Part shown: piece after piece, positions 15,169 through 29,748 of the stretch
How the letters are laid out: each line of letters opens with the position of its first letter
Position numbering within the stretch: the stretch's first letter is position 1
Source: Agrococcus casei LMG 22410
GTDB taxonomy: Bacteria > Actinomycetota > Actinomycetes > Actinomycetales > Microbacteriaceae
Direction of reading: 5' to 3'
Assembly (NCBI RefSeq): GCF_900163565.1
Contig: NZ_FUHU01000026.1
Span: 248,001-312,000, forward strand
Length of the DNA: 64,000 nucleotides
Notes under the pieces: model-generated
The model's database searches: none
Told to the model about the DNA's origin: nothing
Seen by the model: the letters and a program-made list of their open reading frames with translations, nothing else
Program-made: the position numbers and the translations under genes

Positions 15169-16614
15169 ATGGCAAAGATGACAGACGCACTCCTGGCAGC
15201 TCGCGGAGCACTCGACTACGCGGTCGGCTGGCTCGAATACCGCGTCTGGCGCACCCGGGTTCCCGGCGCGCAGGTCGCTGTCATGATCGGCGACGACCTC
15301 ATCGTGAATCGTGCGGTCGGCATGGCCGACACCGAGTCGGAGGAGCGCCTCGGCACCGCCCACCAGTTCCGCATCGCCTCCCACTCCAAGTGGCTCACGG
15401 CGACGGCATTCCTGCGGCTTGCGGAGGCCGACGTGCTCGCACTCGACGACCCTGCATCCGCCTTCGTCACCGAGCTCGAGGGCACGCCGTTCGCAGACGT
15501 CACGATCGCAGAGCTGCTGTCGCACGGGTCGGGCATCACGCGCGACTCAGACGACAAGGGGTTCTGGTCGGCAGACGGCGACTTCCCCGACCGCGAGCGT
15601 CTGCTCGAGACAGTGCGCGCAGGCGGCGACGTCGTCGAGCCGAACGCCGTGTTCAAGTACAGCAACTTCGGGTTCGGCCTGCTGGGCCTGGTGCTCGAGG
15701 CCGTGACCGAGCGCACGTACGAAGAGACGATGCGCGAGCTGGTCACACGGCCGCTGGGGCTCACGCGCACGGTTCCCGACATCGACGACCGCAAGAGCGC
15801 GAAGCCCGTCACCGGGCACTCGGGCATCGTGACCGACCACCGGCGCACGCCGATGCCGAGCCCTTCGGCCGGCGCGCTGCACGCGGCGACAGGCTTCACA
15901 TCGACCGCCGCCGAGCTCGCCCGCTTCGGCCGCGCCCACGTGTACGGCAACGAAGAGCTGCTGAGCGACCGGTCGAAGGCGCGCATGCAGCGTGCCCACT
16001 GGACGTACCGCGACCGCTCGGGCGCCGAGGCATCCTACGGCCTCGGCACGATGCGCACCGAGATCGGGGGGAGCCTGTGGGTCGGGCACGGCGGGTCATG
16101 GCTCGGCCAGTCGACGCGCACTCTCGTCGAGCCTCGGCTCGGCATCGTGATCACGGTGCTGACGAACTCGATCGACGGCCCCGCCGACGAACTCGCACGG
16201 GGCATCGCCAAGCTGATCCTCCAGTCGCAGAAGACTTCATCGAAGCCGCTCTCTCTGGTCGCCGAGGCAGGGCCTGCAGTCGGATCCGCATCCGCGTCAC
16301 CGACACGAGGCTCGAAGCGCGTCGAGCTGAGCCGCTTCATGGGCCGCTTTGCGAGCGAGTGGTCGATCGTCGACGTGGTGCAGGTCGGCGAGCGCCTGCT
16401 CGCGATCTCGCCGCAGTCGCCCGATCCCATCGCCGCTGCGATCGAACTGACAGTGATCGACGAGCAGACCCTTCGCCTGCCGCTCGACCCCGGCTTCGAC
16501 TCGGTCGGCGAGCTGCTGCACTACGACTTCGACGCCAAGGGCCGCGTGCGATCGATCTCAGGCGGCTGGGACGTCAGACCCGCCTCGTCGCTGGAGTCGT
16601 TTCCGCTGTCATAG
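15169..16614 (+). CDS. Serine hydrolase, beta-lactamase-related
   Basis: A 481-residue protein. The N-terminal ~350 residues are a class C beta-lactamase-fold domain: SxxK in ASHSKWLTATAF, YxN in FKYSNFGFGLLG, and the HxG box in WVGHGGSWLGQS. A C-terminal extension of about 110 residues (from about 375) resembles the accessory lipocalin-like domain found in esterases of this group. There is no signal peptide. Physiological substrate unknown. It is the second such hydrolase within 3.1 kb but is not a close copy of the one at 12060. An ATG three codons later could also be the start; the nearest SD-like GAAGAAGG is too far (about 17 nt). Confidence 0.78.
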   Translation: MAKMTDALLAARGALDYAVGWLEYRVWRTRVPGAQVAVMIGDDLIVNRAVGMADTESEERLGTAHQFRIASHSKWLTATAFLRLAEADVLALDDPASAFVTELEGTPFADVTIAELLSHGSGITRDSDDKGFWSADGDFPDRERLLETVRAGGDVVEPNAVFKYSNFGFGLLGLVLEAVTERTYEETMRELVTRPLGLTRTVPDIDDRKSAKPVTGHSGIVTDHRRTPMPSPSAGALHAATGFTSTAAELARFGRAHVYGNEELLSDRSKARMQRAHWTYRDRSGAEASYGLGTMRTEIGGSLWVGHGGSWLGQSTRTLVEPRLGIVITVLTNSIDGPADELARGIAKLILQSQKTSSKPLSLVAEAGPAVGSASASPTRGSKRVELSRFMGRFASEWSIVDVVQVGERLLAISPQSPDPIAAAIELTVIDEQTLRLPLDPGFDSVGELLHYDFDAKGRVRSISGGWDVRPASSLESFPLS

Positions 16615-16622
16615 GTGCGCCG

Positions 16623-16628
16623 TAGGCT
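16623..16628 (+). promoter_or_regulatory. -10 box of leaderless uvrB promoter
   Basis: TAGGCT ends exactly 6 nt before the uvrB ATG. The intervening GGATGC holds no standard SD. Confidence 0.55.
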
Positions 16629-16634
16629 GGATGC

Positions 16635-18685
<2,051 letters not shown>

Positions 18686-18689
<4 letters not shown>

Positions 18690-18735
18690 CTGTTCTTCCC
18701 ACGCTGGCTGCGAGCAGCGTGGGAAGAACAGCTAG
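18686..18735. terminator. 21-bp palindrome holding both stop codons (uvrB / GntR)
   Basis: Perfect 21-bp arms (18686-18706 and 18715-18735, outer sequence CTAGCTGTTCTTCCC) surround an 8-nt loop. The outer TAG of the left arm is the uvrB stop and the mirror TAG on the minus strand is the stop of the GntR gene. The right arm ends in AAGAACAGCTAG, not a U-run. Probable two-way terminator. Confidence 0.75.
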
Positions 18736-19373
18736 TCGCGGCCCAGCCGCGCATACGCCCCGAGCACCGCTCGCTCAGAGTCGATGAGGTAGCGCTCAAG
18801 CTCGTCGGCGGCCGCCTTCGGTCCGTCGCCGACCATGAGCTCGAGGATGCGCGCATTGCGCGACAGGAACGGCGCGTGCAGACCATGAGCATCGCCGAGC
18901 GCAAGGAACGCGAGTCGCAGCTCTGCCAGCAGCTGCCCGTGTACCTTCTGCAGCCGTGCGCTGTCGGCCAGCAGCACGATCGCAGCATGAAACGCCATGT
19001 TCGCGGTTCCGACCACAGCCCAGTCCGACTCGTCTGCCGCCGAGCGTGCGCGCTCGACTGCCTCGCGCATCCGATCGACTCCCGGATGCAGGGGAGACGC
19101 CCCTGCCAGGACTCCGCCCTCTATCGTGCGACGCGCGCGGTAGATGTCGACGACATCGGCCGTGGCTGGAGCTGCGACTGAGACTCCTCGGTTCGGCACG
19201 TGGTCGACGAGCCCCTGCTCGGACAGCACCCGAAACGCCTCGCGAAGCGTGTTGCGCGATGTGTCGAGGTCGCGTGCGAGCGTCTGCTCGGACAGCTTCT
19301 GTCCCGGAGCATAGACACCCTGGATGATCTGGTCTCGCAGTGCGCTGGCGAGGGTCTCGCGGTGATCGGCCAT
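18732..19373 (-). CDS. GntR-family transcriptional regulator (FadR/FCD type)
   Basis: A 213-residue regulator. The N-terminal winged helix (about 8-70) shows LRDQIIQGVYAPGQKLSE, LARDLDTSRNTLREAFRVLSEQGLV and the wing VPNRGVSVAA. The C-terminal all-helical FCD domain (about 75-205) binds an organic acid effector, often through a metal held by Asp/His residues (NMAFHAAIV carries one). It is divergent from the permease-pxp genes and most likely represses them in the absence of the substrate. The ATG at 19373 gives a normal N terminus; upstream in-frame codons run through the intergenic operator. Confidence 0.88.
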   Translation of the reverse strand: MADHRETLASALRDQIIQGVYAPGQKLSEQTLARDLDTSRNTLREAFRVLSEQGLVDHVPNRGVSVAAPATADVVDIYRARRTIEGGVLAGASPLHPGVDRMREAVERARSAADESDWAVVGTANMAFHAAIVLLADSARLQKVHGQLLAELRLAFLALGDAHGLHAPFLSRNARILELMVGDGPKAAADELERYLIDSERAVLGAYARLGRD

Positions 19374-19411
19374 GTGGAGATGCCATCTGGGCTCCGCGCC
19401 ATGAAACCCAA

Positions 19412-19417
19412 ACTGTA
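19412..19417 (-). promoter_or_regulatory. Candidate -10 box for the GntR gene
   Basis: The minus strand reads TACAGT, predicting a start near 19405 and a leader of about 32 nt. It abuts the putative operator. Confidence 0.35.
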
Positions 19418-19452
19418 GAACAATCGTTGCGCAACTGTTGAACAGTCGGTGC
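19415..19452. promoter_or_regulatory. Putative GntR operator in the divergent gap
   Basis: Two features overlap. There is a 20-bp palindrome CAA-N3-TTGCGCAA-N3-TTG at 19421-19440. There is also an imperfect direct repeat with 22-bp period, GTAGAACAATCGTTGC (19415-19430) and GTTGAACAGTCGGTGC (19437-19452), 13 of 16 identical. It sits between gntR and the permease, as expected for an autoregulated local repressor. The rest of the 134-nt gap shows no clear plus-strand -10 box. Confidence 0.5.
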
Positions 19453-19507
19453 AGTGGCGGGACTCGGCATTCCTGCCAGCACCCATCAACGAGGACGGGA
19501 ACCCACC

Positions 19508-20809
19508 ATGGCATCAGACCAGGCAACAGGCCACGCCACTGGCGACCTGACTCCTGGCGATCAGACTCCGGGCGAGAAGGCCAAGGCATTCGCCAAGAGC
19601 CGCCGCACCGTCATCCTGGGGGCCATCTTCCTGATGGCGACATCGGCGATCGGCCCCGGCTTCATCACGCAGACCGCCACGTTCACAGCACAGCTCGGGG
19701 CGTCGTTCGCATTCGCGATCCTGATCTCGATTCTCATCGACTTCGCGGTGCAGATGAACATCTGGCGCATGATCACCGTCTCGGGCAAGCGCGCAGGAGC
19801 ACTCGCGAACTCCGCCGTGCCGTACTCAGGTCACGTGCTGGCCGTGCTGATCGTGATCGGCGGGCTCGCCTTCAACATCGGCAACATCGCCGGCGGCGGG
19901 CTCGGCCTCAACACCCTGCTGGGCATCGACCCCAAGCTCGGCGGCGTCCTCACCGGCCTGCTGGCAATCGGCATCTTCCTGTTCAAGAAGGCCGGCCGAG
20001 TCGTCGACATCGTGGTGCTCGTCCTCGGCATCGGCATGATCCTGCTGACCCTCTTCGTGGCGATCACGGCGCAGCCGCCGATCGGAGACGCACTCCGACA
20101 GACGGTCTTCCCCGACCAGATCAGCTTCGCCACGATCACGACCATCGTCGGCGGAACCGTCGGCGGCTACATCACCTACGCGGGCGCGCACCGCTACCTC
20201 GACTCCGGCATGTCGGGTCCCTCGGCGGTCAAGCACGTGCACCGAGCGTCGTTCAACGGCATTCTGATCACGGGCATCATGCGCTACGTGCTCTTCCTCG
20301 CGATTCTCGGGGTCGTCGCATCGGGCGTGACGCTCGACATCACCTCCCAGACCGCGAACCCCGCCGGTCAGGCGTTCGGGGCAGTGCTCGGCGAGGCCGG
20401 CATCCGCATCTTCGGTGCTATTTTCTGGGCCGCTGCGCTCAGCTCTGTCATCGGCGCCGCGTACACCTCGGCCACGTTCCTGTCGACATTCTCGAAGCGC
20501 CTGACTGACGGCTGGGGACTGCGGCTGGCGACGGTGGCATTCATCGCCGTCTCGCTGATCGTCTACGTCATCATCGACACCGCTCCGGCAGCGATCCTCG
20601 TCTTCGTCGGCGGCTTCAACGGCCTCATCCTGCCGATCGGACTCACGATCTTCATGTACATCGGGTGGTTCCGCTCGAAGGACGTCCTGGGCGGCTACCG
20701 CTACCCGAAGTGGCTGCTGGTGATCGGCACCCTCGCGACCCTGCTCAGCTTCTACATGGGCGCAGTCTCGGTCGGCCCGATCTTCGCCTTCCTCGGCATC
20801 GGCGCATAG
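19508..20809 (+). CDS. NRAMP-like permease of the pxp cassette
   Basis: A 433-residue membrane protein with about 11 hydrophobic segments and a ~30-residue hydrophilic N terminus. Overall it matches the NRAMP superfamily, in particular the YcsG-type proteins found beside pxpABC. Canonical NRAMP metal transporters have DPGN in helix 1 and MPH in helix 6; here helix 1 reads IGPGFITQ and no MPH exists anywhere, while GGYITYAGAHRYLDSG occupies the helix 6 region. It therefore probably does not carry Mn/Fe. From its neighbours I infer import of 5-oxoproline or a related small amide. The ATG is chosen because upstream residues read into the operator. Confidence 0.82.
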   Translation: MASDQATGHATGDLTPGDQTPGEKAKAFAKSRRTVILGAIFLMATSAIGPGFITQTATFTAQLGASFAFAILISILIDFAVQMNIWRMITVSGKRAGALANSAVPYSGHVLAVLIVIGGLAFNIGNIAGGGLGLNTLLGIDPKLGGVLTGLLAIGIFLFKKAGRVVDIVVLVLGIGMILLTLFVAITAQPPIGDALRQTVFPDQISFATITTIVGGTVGGYITYAGAHRYLDSGMSGPSAVKHVHRASFNGILITGIMRYVLFLAILGVVASGVTLDITSQTANPAGQAFGAVLGEAGIRIFGAIFWAAALSSVIGAAYTSATFLSTFSKRLTDGWGLRLATVAFIAVSLIVYVIIDTAPAAILVFVGGFNGLILPIGLTIFMYIGWFRSKDVLGGYRYPKWLLVIGTLATLLSFYMGAVSVGPIFAFLGIGA

Positions 20810-20833
20810 TCTCAGAGAAGAGAGGAGACAAGC

Positions 20834-21595
20834 ATGACTGTCATCGACCTGAACTCAGACCTCGGTGAGAACACGCCTGATCGGCTCGTCAGCGACGACG
20901 CCGCGATGCTCGAGATCGTCACGAGCGCGAACGTCTCATGCGGGTTCCATGCGGGCAGCCCCGAAGGCATCGCCGAGACGCTTCGCCAGGCTGTCGACCG
21001 AGGCGTCGCCATCGGCGCGCACCCCGGCTACCGCGACTACGCAAGGTTCGGCCGCGAAGAGATCGAGATCGATTCGTCGACGCTGCAGGCGCATGTCGAG
21101 TACCAGCTCGGCGCGCTGCACGCGCTGGCTGCATCGGCCGGGGGGCGCGTCGTGTACGTCAAGCCGCACGGGGCCCTCTACAACACCATCGCCCGCGACG
21201 AGCGCAAGGCCCGCGACGTCGTGGCTGCCGTCCGTGCCGTCGACCCCTCGCTCGTGCTGCTGGGCATCGCGGGCGGCGTTGTGATCGACATCGCCGAGCA
21301 GGCCGGCATCGCGACGGCAGCCGAGGCTTTCGCAGACCGCGCCTACACGCCAGAGGGGCTGCTCTTGTCGCGCAGGCTCGAAGGAGCCGTTCTGCACGAT
21401 CCCCAGCTCGTGGCAGAGCGGATGGTGCGTCTCGCGCACGAAGGAGTCATCGAGTCGATCGACGGCACCGATGTCGCTGTGCGCGCCGACTCCATCTGCG
21501 TGCACGGCGACAGTGCAGGTGCGATCGCAATGGCTAGGGCGACACACGACGCGCTGGAGGCCGCAGAAGTGACGATCGCCCCCTTCGCACCATGA
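20834..21595 (+). CDS. pxpA: 5-oxoprolinase subunit A (LamB/YcsF family)
   Basis: A 253-residue LamB/YcsF protein. The N-terminal signature [12 protein letters not shown], then [37 protein letters not shown] and [10 protein letters not shown] near the C terminus are all family hallmarks with probable metal-binding Asp/His residues. In known systems PxpA with PxpB and PxpC makes the ATP-dependent 5-oxoprolinase that opens pyroglutamate to glutamate. A strong SD (AGAGGAG, 7 nt spacing) precedes the ATG. It overlaps the next gene as ATGA. Confidence 0.93.
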   Translation: MTVIDLNSDLGENTPDRLVSDDAAMLEIVTSANVSCGFHAGSPEGIAETLRQAVDRGVAIGAHPGYRDYARFGREEIEIDSSTLQAHVEYQLGALHALAASAGGRVVYVKPHGALYNTIARDERKARDVVAAVRAVDPSLVLLGIAGGVVIDIAEQAGIATAAEAFADRAYTPEGLLLSRRLEGAVLHDPQLVAERMVRLAHEGVIESIDGTDVAVRADSICVHGDSAGAIAMARATHDALEAAEVTIAPFAP

Positions 21596-23160
21596 TTCGG
21601 GTGCTCACGGCGTCTGACACGGCGCTGCTGGTCGAAGCGGCCGATCTCGACGAGTCGATGCGGCTGCTGCCTGCCCTCGTCGCGGCCGAGCTGCCCGGCG
21701 TCACCGAGTTCGTGCCTGCCGCGAGAACCATCATGGTGAGGTTCAGCCCTGGCGTCGTCTCGGCGGAGCGCCTCGAGTCGATGCTGCTTGCGATCGAGCC
21801 GACGGATGCGCGCACGGGTTCGACAGGCGAGGTCACGGTTCCCGTGCGATACGACGGTGAGGATCTCGGCGAGACCGCGCGGCTGCTGGGCCTGACCTCC
21901 GACGAGCTGATCGCTCGGCACCAGGCTGCGACATGGACCGTGGCCTTCTCGGGATTCGCCCCCGGGTTCGGCTACATGGCGGGTGATGACCCGCTGTTCG
22001 ACGTGCCGCGCCGCACGACACCGCGAACGCGCATCCCCGCTGGCTCCGTCGCTCTGGCGGGCCGGTTCGCGGGCGTGTATCCGAAGGAGAGCCCAGGCGG
22101 CTGGCAGCTGATCGGCCGCACCGACCTGGCTATGTGGGACATCGACCGCGACCCGCCTGCGCTGCTGAAGCCCGGGACGACGGTTCGATTCGAACGCGTC
22201 GAGCGCGAGCTCGTGCAGGCCGCTGCGCCGAAGCCCCAGATCGTCGACACCGCGCACGCGATCGGAGTCGTTCGCCCTGGCCTCCAGCTGCTGGTGCAGG
22301 ACCGAGGCCGCCCCGGCATGGCCGCCGAGGGCGTGTCTGCCTCTGGCACCGCCGACCGCGCAGCCCTCGCCGAGGCGAACAGGGCTGTCGGCAACGCCCC
22401 GGGCGAAGCCGCGCTCGAGCTGGCAGGCGGGGGAGCGGCGCTGCGCTTCCGCGGAGACGCCGTCGTCGCCGTCACCGGAGCCCTCTGCGACGTCACGCTC
22501 GACTCCGACCAGCGCTCGGCATCCATGCCCCACGGTCAGCCGTTCGCAGTCGAAGACGGCGACGAGCTGCGCATCGGCTTCGCCGCCGACGGGCTCCGCA
22601 TGCTGCTGGGGATCCGCGGCGGCATCGCCCTCGAGCCGGTGCTGGGCAGCGCAGCGACCGACACGCTCGCCCATCTCGGGCCAGCCCCTCTTGCCGCAGG
22701 CTCTGTCGTGCCGCTGCGGGGCCCGCACCACGGCATCCGTTCAGCGGAGCCGACTCGCGCGCCTCGCGTGCCGCTTCCGATGTCTGGCAGCACCGTCGAG
22801 CTCGACATCACACTCGGTCCGCGCGACGACTGGTTCACGCAGTCCGCTCTCGAGCGGCTGGTCAGCCAGGAGTGGGAGGTCACGCCGCGCTCAGACCGGG
22901 TCGGCGTGCGACTGCAGGGAGCAGCGCCGCTCGAGCGCGCCCGCGACGGCGAGCTCGAGAGCGAAGGCGCGGTCACCGGCGCAATCCAGGTGCCGCCAGA
23001 CGGGCAGCCTGTGCTCTTCCTGCCGGATCACCCGCTCACCGGCGGCTACCCGATCATCGGCGCCGTCGTCGACAGCGATCTCGACCTCGCCGGCCAGCTG
23101 CCGCCGGGCAGCCGCATCCGATTCCGCGTGCGCACCGACGCCACACACGACCGAAACTGA
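21592..23160 (+). CDS. pxpBC: 5-oxoprolinase subunits B and C, fused (KipI-KipA / allophanate hydrolase-like)
   Basis: A 522-residue fusion of two proteins that are separate in Bacillus and E. coli. Residues about 1-205 are the KipI/PxpB domain ([50 protein letters not shown]). Residues about 215-522 are the KipA/PxpC cyclophilin-like domain ([38 protein letters not shown]). The same two folds form the carboxyltransferase domain of biotin-dependent urea carboxylase. With PxpA it should hydrolyse 5-oxoproline; with the downstream biotin carboxylase a carboxyl-transfer mechanism is also conceivable. Confidence 0.9.
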   Translation: MIRVLTASDTALLVEAADLDESMRLLPALVAAELPGVTEFVPAARTIMVRFSPGVVSAERLESMLLAIEPTDARTGSTGEVTVPVRYDGEDLGETARLLGLTSDELIARHQAATWTVAFSGFAPGFGYMAGDDPLFDVPRRTTPRTRIPAGSVALAGRFAGVYPKESPGGWQLIGRTDLAMWDIDRDPPALLKPGTTVRFERVERELVQAAAPKPQIVDTAHAIGVVRPGLQLLVQDRGRPGMAAEGVSASGTADRAALAEANRAVGNAPGEAALELAGGGAALRFRGDAVVAVTGALCDVTLDSDQRSASMPHGQPFAVEDGDELRIGFAADGLRMLLGIRGGIALEPVLGSAATDTLAHLGPAPLAAGSVVPLRGPHHGIRSAEPTRAPRVPLPMSGSTVELDITLGPRDDWFTQSALERLVSQEWEVTPRSDRVGVRLQGAAPLERARDGELESEGAVTGAIQVPPDGQPVLFLPDHPLTGGYPIIGAVVDSDLDLAGQLPPGSRIRFRVRTDATHDRN

Positions 23161-23174
23161 CTCCAGGAGCAGCC

Positions 23175-24914
23175 ATGCAGAAGATACTCATCGCCAACCG
23201 CGGCGAGATCGCCGTCCGAGTGATCAGAGCGTGCGCCGAAGCCGGCTACACCTCGGTGGCCGTGTACGCCGACCAGGACATCGACGCCATGCACGTGCGC
23301 CTCGCGGACGAGGCGCACGCCCTGCCGGGAACATCCGCGGCGCAGACCTACCTCGACATGGACGCGCTGCTGGCAGCGGCCAAGCGCTCAGGCGCCGACG
23401 CCGTGCACCCGGGGTACGGATTCCTCTCCGAGAGCGCACAGTTCGCGAGCGCGGTCGAGCAAGCCGGGCTCATCTGGATCGGCCCGACGCCTGCCAGCAT
23501 CACCCGTCTCGGCGACAAGGTCGCCTCTCGGCAGCTGGCCGTGCAGGTCGGAGCACCCCTTGCCGCCGGAACCGACGAGCCGCTGAACGACGCCGACGAG
23601 GCTGTGGCATTCGCCCGCGAGCACGGTCTTCCCGTGGTCATCAAGGCAGCGCACGGAGGAGGAGGCCGCGGCCTGAAGATCGCACACGCATTGGAAGACG
23701 TGGCGTCGGCCTTCGACTCGGCCACCCGAGAGTCGATCGCAGCGTTCGGGCGAGGGGAGTGCTTCATCGAGCGCTATCTCGAGCATCCCCGCCATGTCGA
23801 AGCGCAGGTGCTGGGCGACGGCCGGGGCCGAGTCATCGTCGTCGGCGACCGCGACTGCTCGCTGCAGCGTCGAAGCCAAAAGCTCGTCGAGGAGGCTCCG
23901 GCCCCGAGCCTCACCGAAGCCCAGCGCGCGCGCATCCACGATGCGGCCCGCGACATCTGCTCTGCTGTCGACTATCGAAGCGCCGGCACGGTCGAGTTCC
24001 TGCTCGCCCCCGACGGAACCATCTCGTTCCTCGAGGTCAACACGCGACTGCAGGTCGAGCATCCGATCACTGAAGCGGTCACGGGCGTCGACCTCGTGCA
24101 GGAGCAGTTCCGCATTGCCGAGGGCCGCGGGATGTCCTTCGACGAGACGCCCCCGGCTGTCGGCCACGCGTTCGAGTTTCGACTGAATGCCGAGGATCCC
24201 GGCCGCGGCTTCCTGCCCTCGCCCGGCACGATCGAGACCCTGCATGCTCCCGGCGGGCCGGGCATCCGATGGGATGCAGGCGTGCAGGCCGGCGACCGGG
24301 TCGAGGCCGCCTTCGACTCGCTGACGGCCAAGCTGATCGTGCATGCACCCACGCGTGACGACGCACTCGCCCGGTCGAGGCAGGCGCTGCGCGAGCTCAG
24401 CATCGAAGGTGTGGCGACCGTCGCGCAGTTCGCGCAGGCTGTGCTCGACGAGCCCGACTTCCAGACCGATTCGTTCGCAGTCTCGACGCAGTGGATCGAA
24501 CAGCGGCTGATGCCGCGACTCGAGCTCCAGCCCCGCAGCGCGGCCGGCAACGGGGGCGAGCTGCGACGCGTGGCGATCGAGCTCGACGGGCGGCGTGTGA
24601 TGCTCGGCCTGCCGAGTGATCTGCTGCGCGGGGCGTCGGCGGATGCGCGCACAGCGGCCGATCCCGCAGAGGGAGTCCCGCAGACGCCCGCAGATGATCG
24701 TTCTGTTGCCTCGCCCGTGCCCGGAATGGTCGCAAGCTGGCTCGTGGCAGACGGAGCATCGGTCGACGAGGGCGACGACATCGCGGTCATCGACGCGATG
24801 AAGATGGAGACGCGCGTCGCCGCCCATCGCGCAGGAGTCATCCAGCACCTCGTGAGCGAGGGCGACTCGGTCCCGGCGGAGCAGCCGATCGCCCGTGTGG
24901 GGGAGGCGGACTGA
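23175..24914 (+). CDS. Biotin carboxylase-biotin carboxyl carrier protein fusion
   Basis: A 579-residue protein. Residues 1 to about 450 form a complete biotin carboxylase: [25 protein letters not shown], the ATP-grasp loop [14 protein letters not shown], and the active site [14 protein letters not shown]. After a variable linker, residues about 505-579 are a biotinyl domain with AMKMET, the Lys being the attachment site. AGGAG lies 5 nt before the ATG. Similar proteins serve as alpha subunits of acyl-CoA carboxylases, but no acyl-CoA carboxyltransferase gene is nearby; the only candidate acceptor module is the PxpBC fusion just upstream. It could still be a housekeeping acyl-CoA carboxylase subunit placed here by chance. 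Confidence 0.9.
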   Translation: MQKILIANRGEIAVRVIRACAEAGYTSVAVYADQDIDAMHVRLADEAHALPGTSAAQTYLDMDALLAAAKRSGADAVHPGYGFLSESAQFASAVEQAGLIWIGPTPASITRLGDKVASRQLAVQVGAPLAAGTDEPLNDADEAVAFAREHGLPVVIKAAHGGGGRGLKIAHALEDVASAFDSATRESIAAFGRGECFIERYLEHPRHVEAQVLGDGRGRVIVVGDRDCSLQRRSQKLVEEAPAPSLTEAQRARIHDAARDICSAVDYRSAGTVEFLLAPDGTISFLEVNTRLQVEHPITEAVTGVDLVQEQFRIAEGRGMSFDETPPAVGHAFEFRLNAEDPGRGFLPSPGTIETLHAPGGPGIRWDAGVQAGDRVEAAFDSLTAKLIVHAPTRDDALARSRQALRELSIEGVATVAQFAQAVLDEPDFQTDSFAVSTQWIEQRLMPRLELQPRSAAGNGGELRRVAIELDGRRVMLGLPSDLLRGASADARTAADPAEGVPQTPADDRSVASPVPGMVASWLVADGASVDEGDDIAVIDAMKMETRVAAHRAGVIQHLVSEGDSVPAEQPIARVGEAD

Positions 24915-24946
24915 GGGCCTGGTCTCGCCATGTCAGACGCGAACCA

Positions 24947-24952
24947 TAGACT
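24947..24952 (+). promoter_or_regulatory. -10 box of leaderless uvrA promoter
   Basis: TAGACT ends 6 nt before the uvrA GTG. The spacer contains GGAG, but it is too close to the start to be an effective SD. Confidence 0.55.
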
Positions 24953-24958
24953 GGAGCG

Positions 24959-27819
<2,861 letters not shown>

Positions 27820-27820
<1 letters not shown>

Positions 27821-29748
27821 TGTCCAAGACCGTTCCCTGGCGCCCGGCGACGGGCGACATCCCCAAGGATCCGGGCGTGTACCGGTTCCGGGACGAACGC
27901 GGTCGCGTCCTCTACGTCGGCAAGGCCAAGAGCCTGCGTCAGCGGCTGCAGAACTACTTCCAGCCGCTCGACAGTCTGCACGAGCGCACGAGGCGCATGG
28001 TGCTCAGCGCCGTCGACGTCGACTGGACGATCGTCAAGACCGAGTTCGAGGCGCTGCAGCTCGAATTCACTTGGATCAAGGAGTACGAGCCGCCGTTCAA
28101 CGTGCAGTTCCGCGACGACAAGTCGTATCCGTACCTTGCGGTCACCATGGCAGAAGACGTGCCCCGCGTCAGCGTCACCCGCAATCGCAAGATGAAGGGG
28201 GCGCGGTACTTCGGCCCGTACACCAAGGTCTGGGCGATACGCGAGACGCTGGACGCACTCCTGAAGGCGTTCCCGATGCGCTCGTGCTCGGCATCCGTCT
28301 TCAACAAGGCCAGACGAGACAACCGGCCCTGCCTGCTCGGCGACATCGGCAAGTGCGCCGCTCCGTGCGTGGGCCGGGTGTCAGAAGACGAGCACAGGGC
28401 GATCGCCTCGCGCCTGGTCTCGTTCATGGCCGGCGGCGACCTCGACTTCGTCGAAGCGGTCCGAGCCGAGATGCTGGCTGCCAGCGACGAGCTGCAGTTC
28501 GAGCGAGCCGCACGTCTGCGCGACCAGCTGACGGCGCTCGAGACCGTGCTCTCGAAGACGTCGGTCGTGCTCGCCGATCGCGTCGACGCCGACGTGTTCG
28601 GGCTCATGCACGACGAGCTGCAGGCATCGCTGCACCTGTTCTCGGTCAGGGGCGGCCGCATCCGCGGAACGCGCAGCTGGGTCGTCGACACCGAGCTGGA
28701 CCTGAGCGAGTCCGAGCTCGCGCTGCAGCTGCTGCGCATCGCGTACGACAACGATGCCGACCCCGATGTGCTGAGCGCACCTGCCCGCGAGGTGCTGATC
28801 CCTGTGCTGCCAGAGAGCGTGAGCGAGGTCGAGCACCTCCTGAGCGGGCTGCGCCGCAAGGCCGGGCTCACCGGGCGAGTCAGCATCCGAAAGGCGCAGC
28901 GAGGCGAGAAGAAGCAGCTCGCCGACTCAGCCACAGCCAACGCTGCACACGCGATGCAGCTGGCACGGACTAGCCGCTCGAGCGACTATGTCACCCGCAC
29001 GCAGGCCCTGACCGACCTCCAAGACGCCCTCGGGCTCGACCAGGCGCCCCTGCGCATCGAGTGCTTCGACATCTCGCACCTGGGCGGAACCGACGTGGTG
29101 GCGTCGATGGTGGTCTTCGAAGACGGTCTGCCGCGCAAAGACCAGTACCGCAAGTTCTCGGTGCAGGGAACAACCGACGACACCGCCTCGATGCACCAGG
29201 TGCTCACTCGCCGGCTGCGGTACCTGCGCGACGGCGACCCCGAACAGAGCGAGAACAGCAGCAGATTCTCGTACCCTCCTCAGCTGCTCGTCGTCGACGG
29301 CGGACTGCCCCAGGTGAACGCAGCCGCCCGAGCAATGGCAGAGGCCTCGATCACGCCCATCCCGATCGCCGGCATCGCGAAGCGGCTCGAAGAGCTGTGG
29401 CTGCCCGGAGACGACTTTCCGGTCATCCTGCCCCGCAACAGCGAGGCGCTGTTCCTCATCCAGCGGCTGCGCGACGAAGCGCACCGGTTCGCGATCACCT
29501 ATCAGCGGCAGAAGCGATCGAGCGCCATCGAGAGCGAGCTGGCTCGCATCGACGGACTCGGGCCCGGCCGCGTCAAGGCGCTGCTGAAGCACTTCGGCTC
29601 GGCAAAGCGCGTGCGCTCGGCGTCGGCCGACGAGATCGCAGAAGTCAAGGGCTTCGGGCCGGCTCTCGCTGCCACGGTCCATGCGTCACTCAGTCCGGCT
29701 AGCATGGAGGCCAGTGGAACCGCAGACGAACAGGACGCAGCCACGTGA
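27820..29748 (+). CDS. uvrC: UvrABC system protein C
   Basis: A 642-residue dual-incision endonuclease of excision repair. The N-terminal GIY-YIG nuclease ([25 protein letters not shown], about 18-42) makes the 3' cut, the UVR motif (about 215-250, [27 protein letters not shown]) binds UvrB, and the RNase H-like domain with [20 protein letters not shown] makes the 5' cut. Two helix-hairpin-helix motifs ([18 protein letters not shown] and [12 protein letters not shown]) end the protein. The GTG start overlaps the uvrA stop by one base; rapZ overlaps its end as GTGA. Confidence 0.97.

Noticed and set aside
16598-16634. LexA/SOS box before uvrB
   Set aside because: No GAAC-N4-GTTC-like sequence was found in the short upstream gap.
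19508-20809. Mn/Fe transporter of the NRAMP family
   Set aside because: The metal-binding DPGN and MPH motifs are missing and the gene sits in a pxp operon.
22134-23174. Upstream extension of the biotin carboxylase gene to about 926 codons
   Set aside because: It runs out of frame through pxpBC and is Arg-rich; the ATG at 23175 has a good SD and a canonical N terminus.
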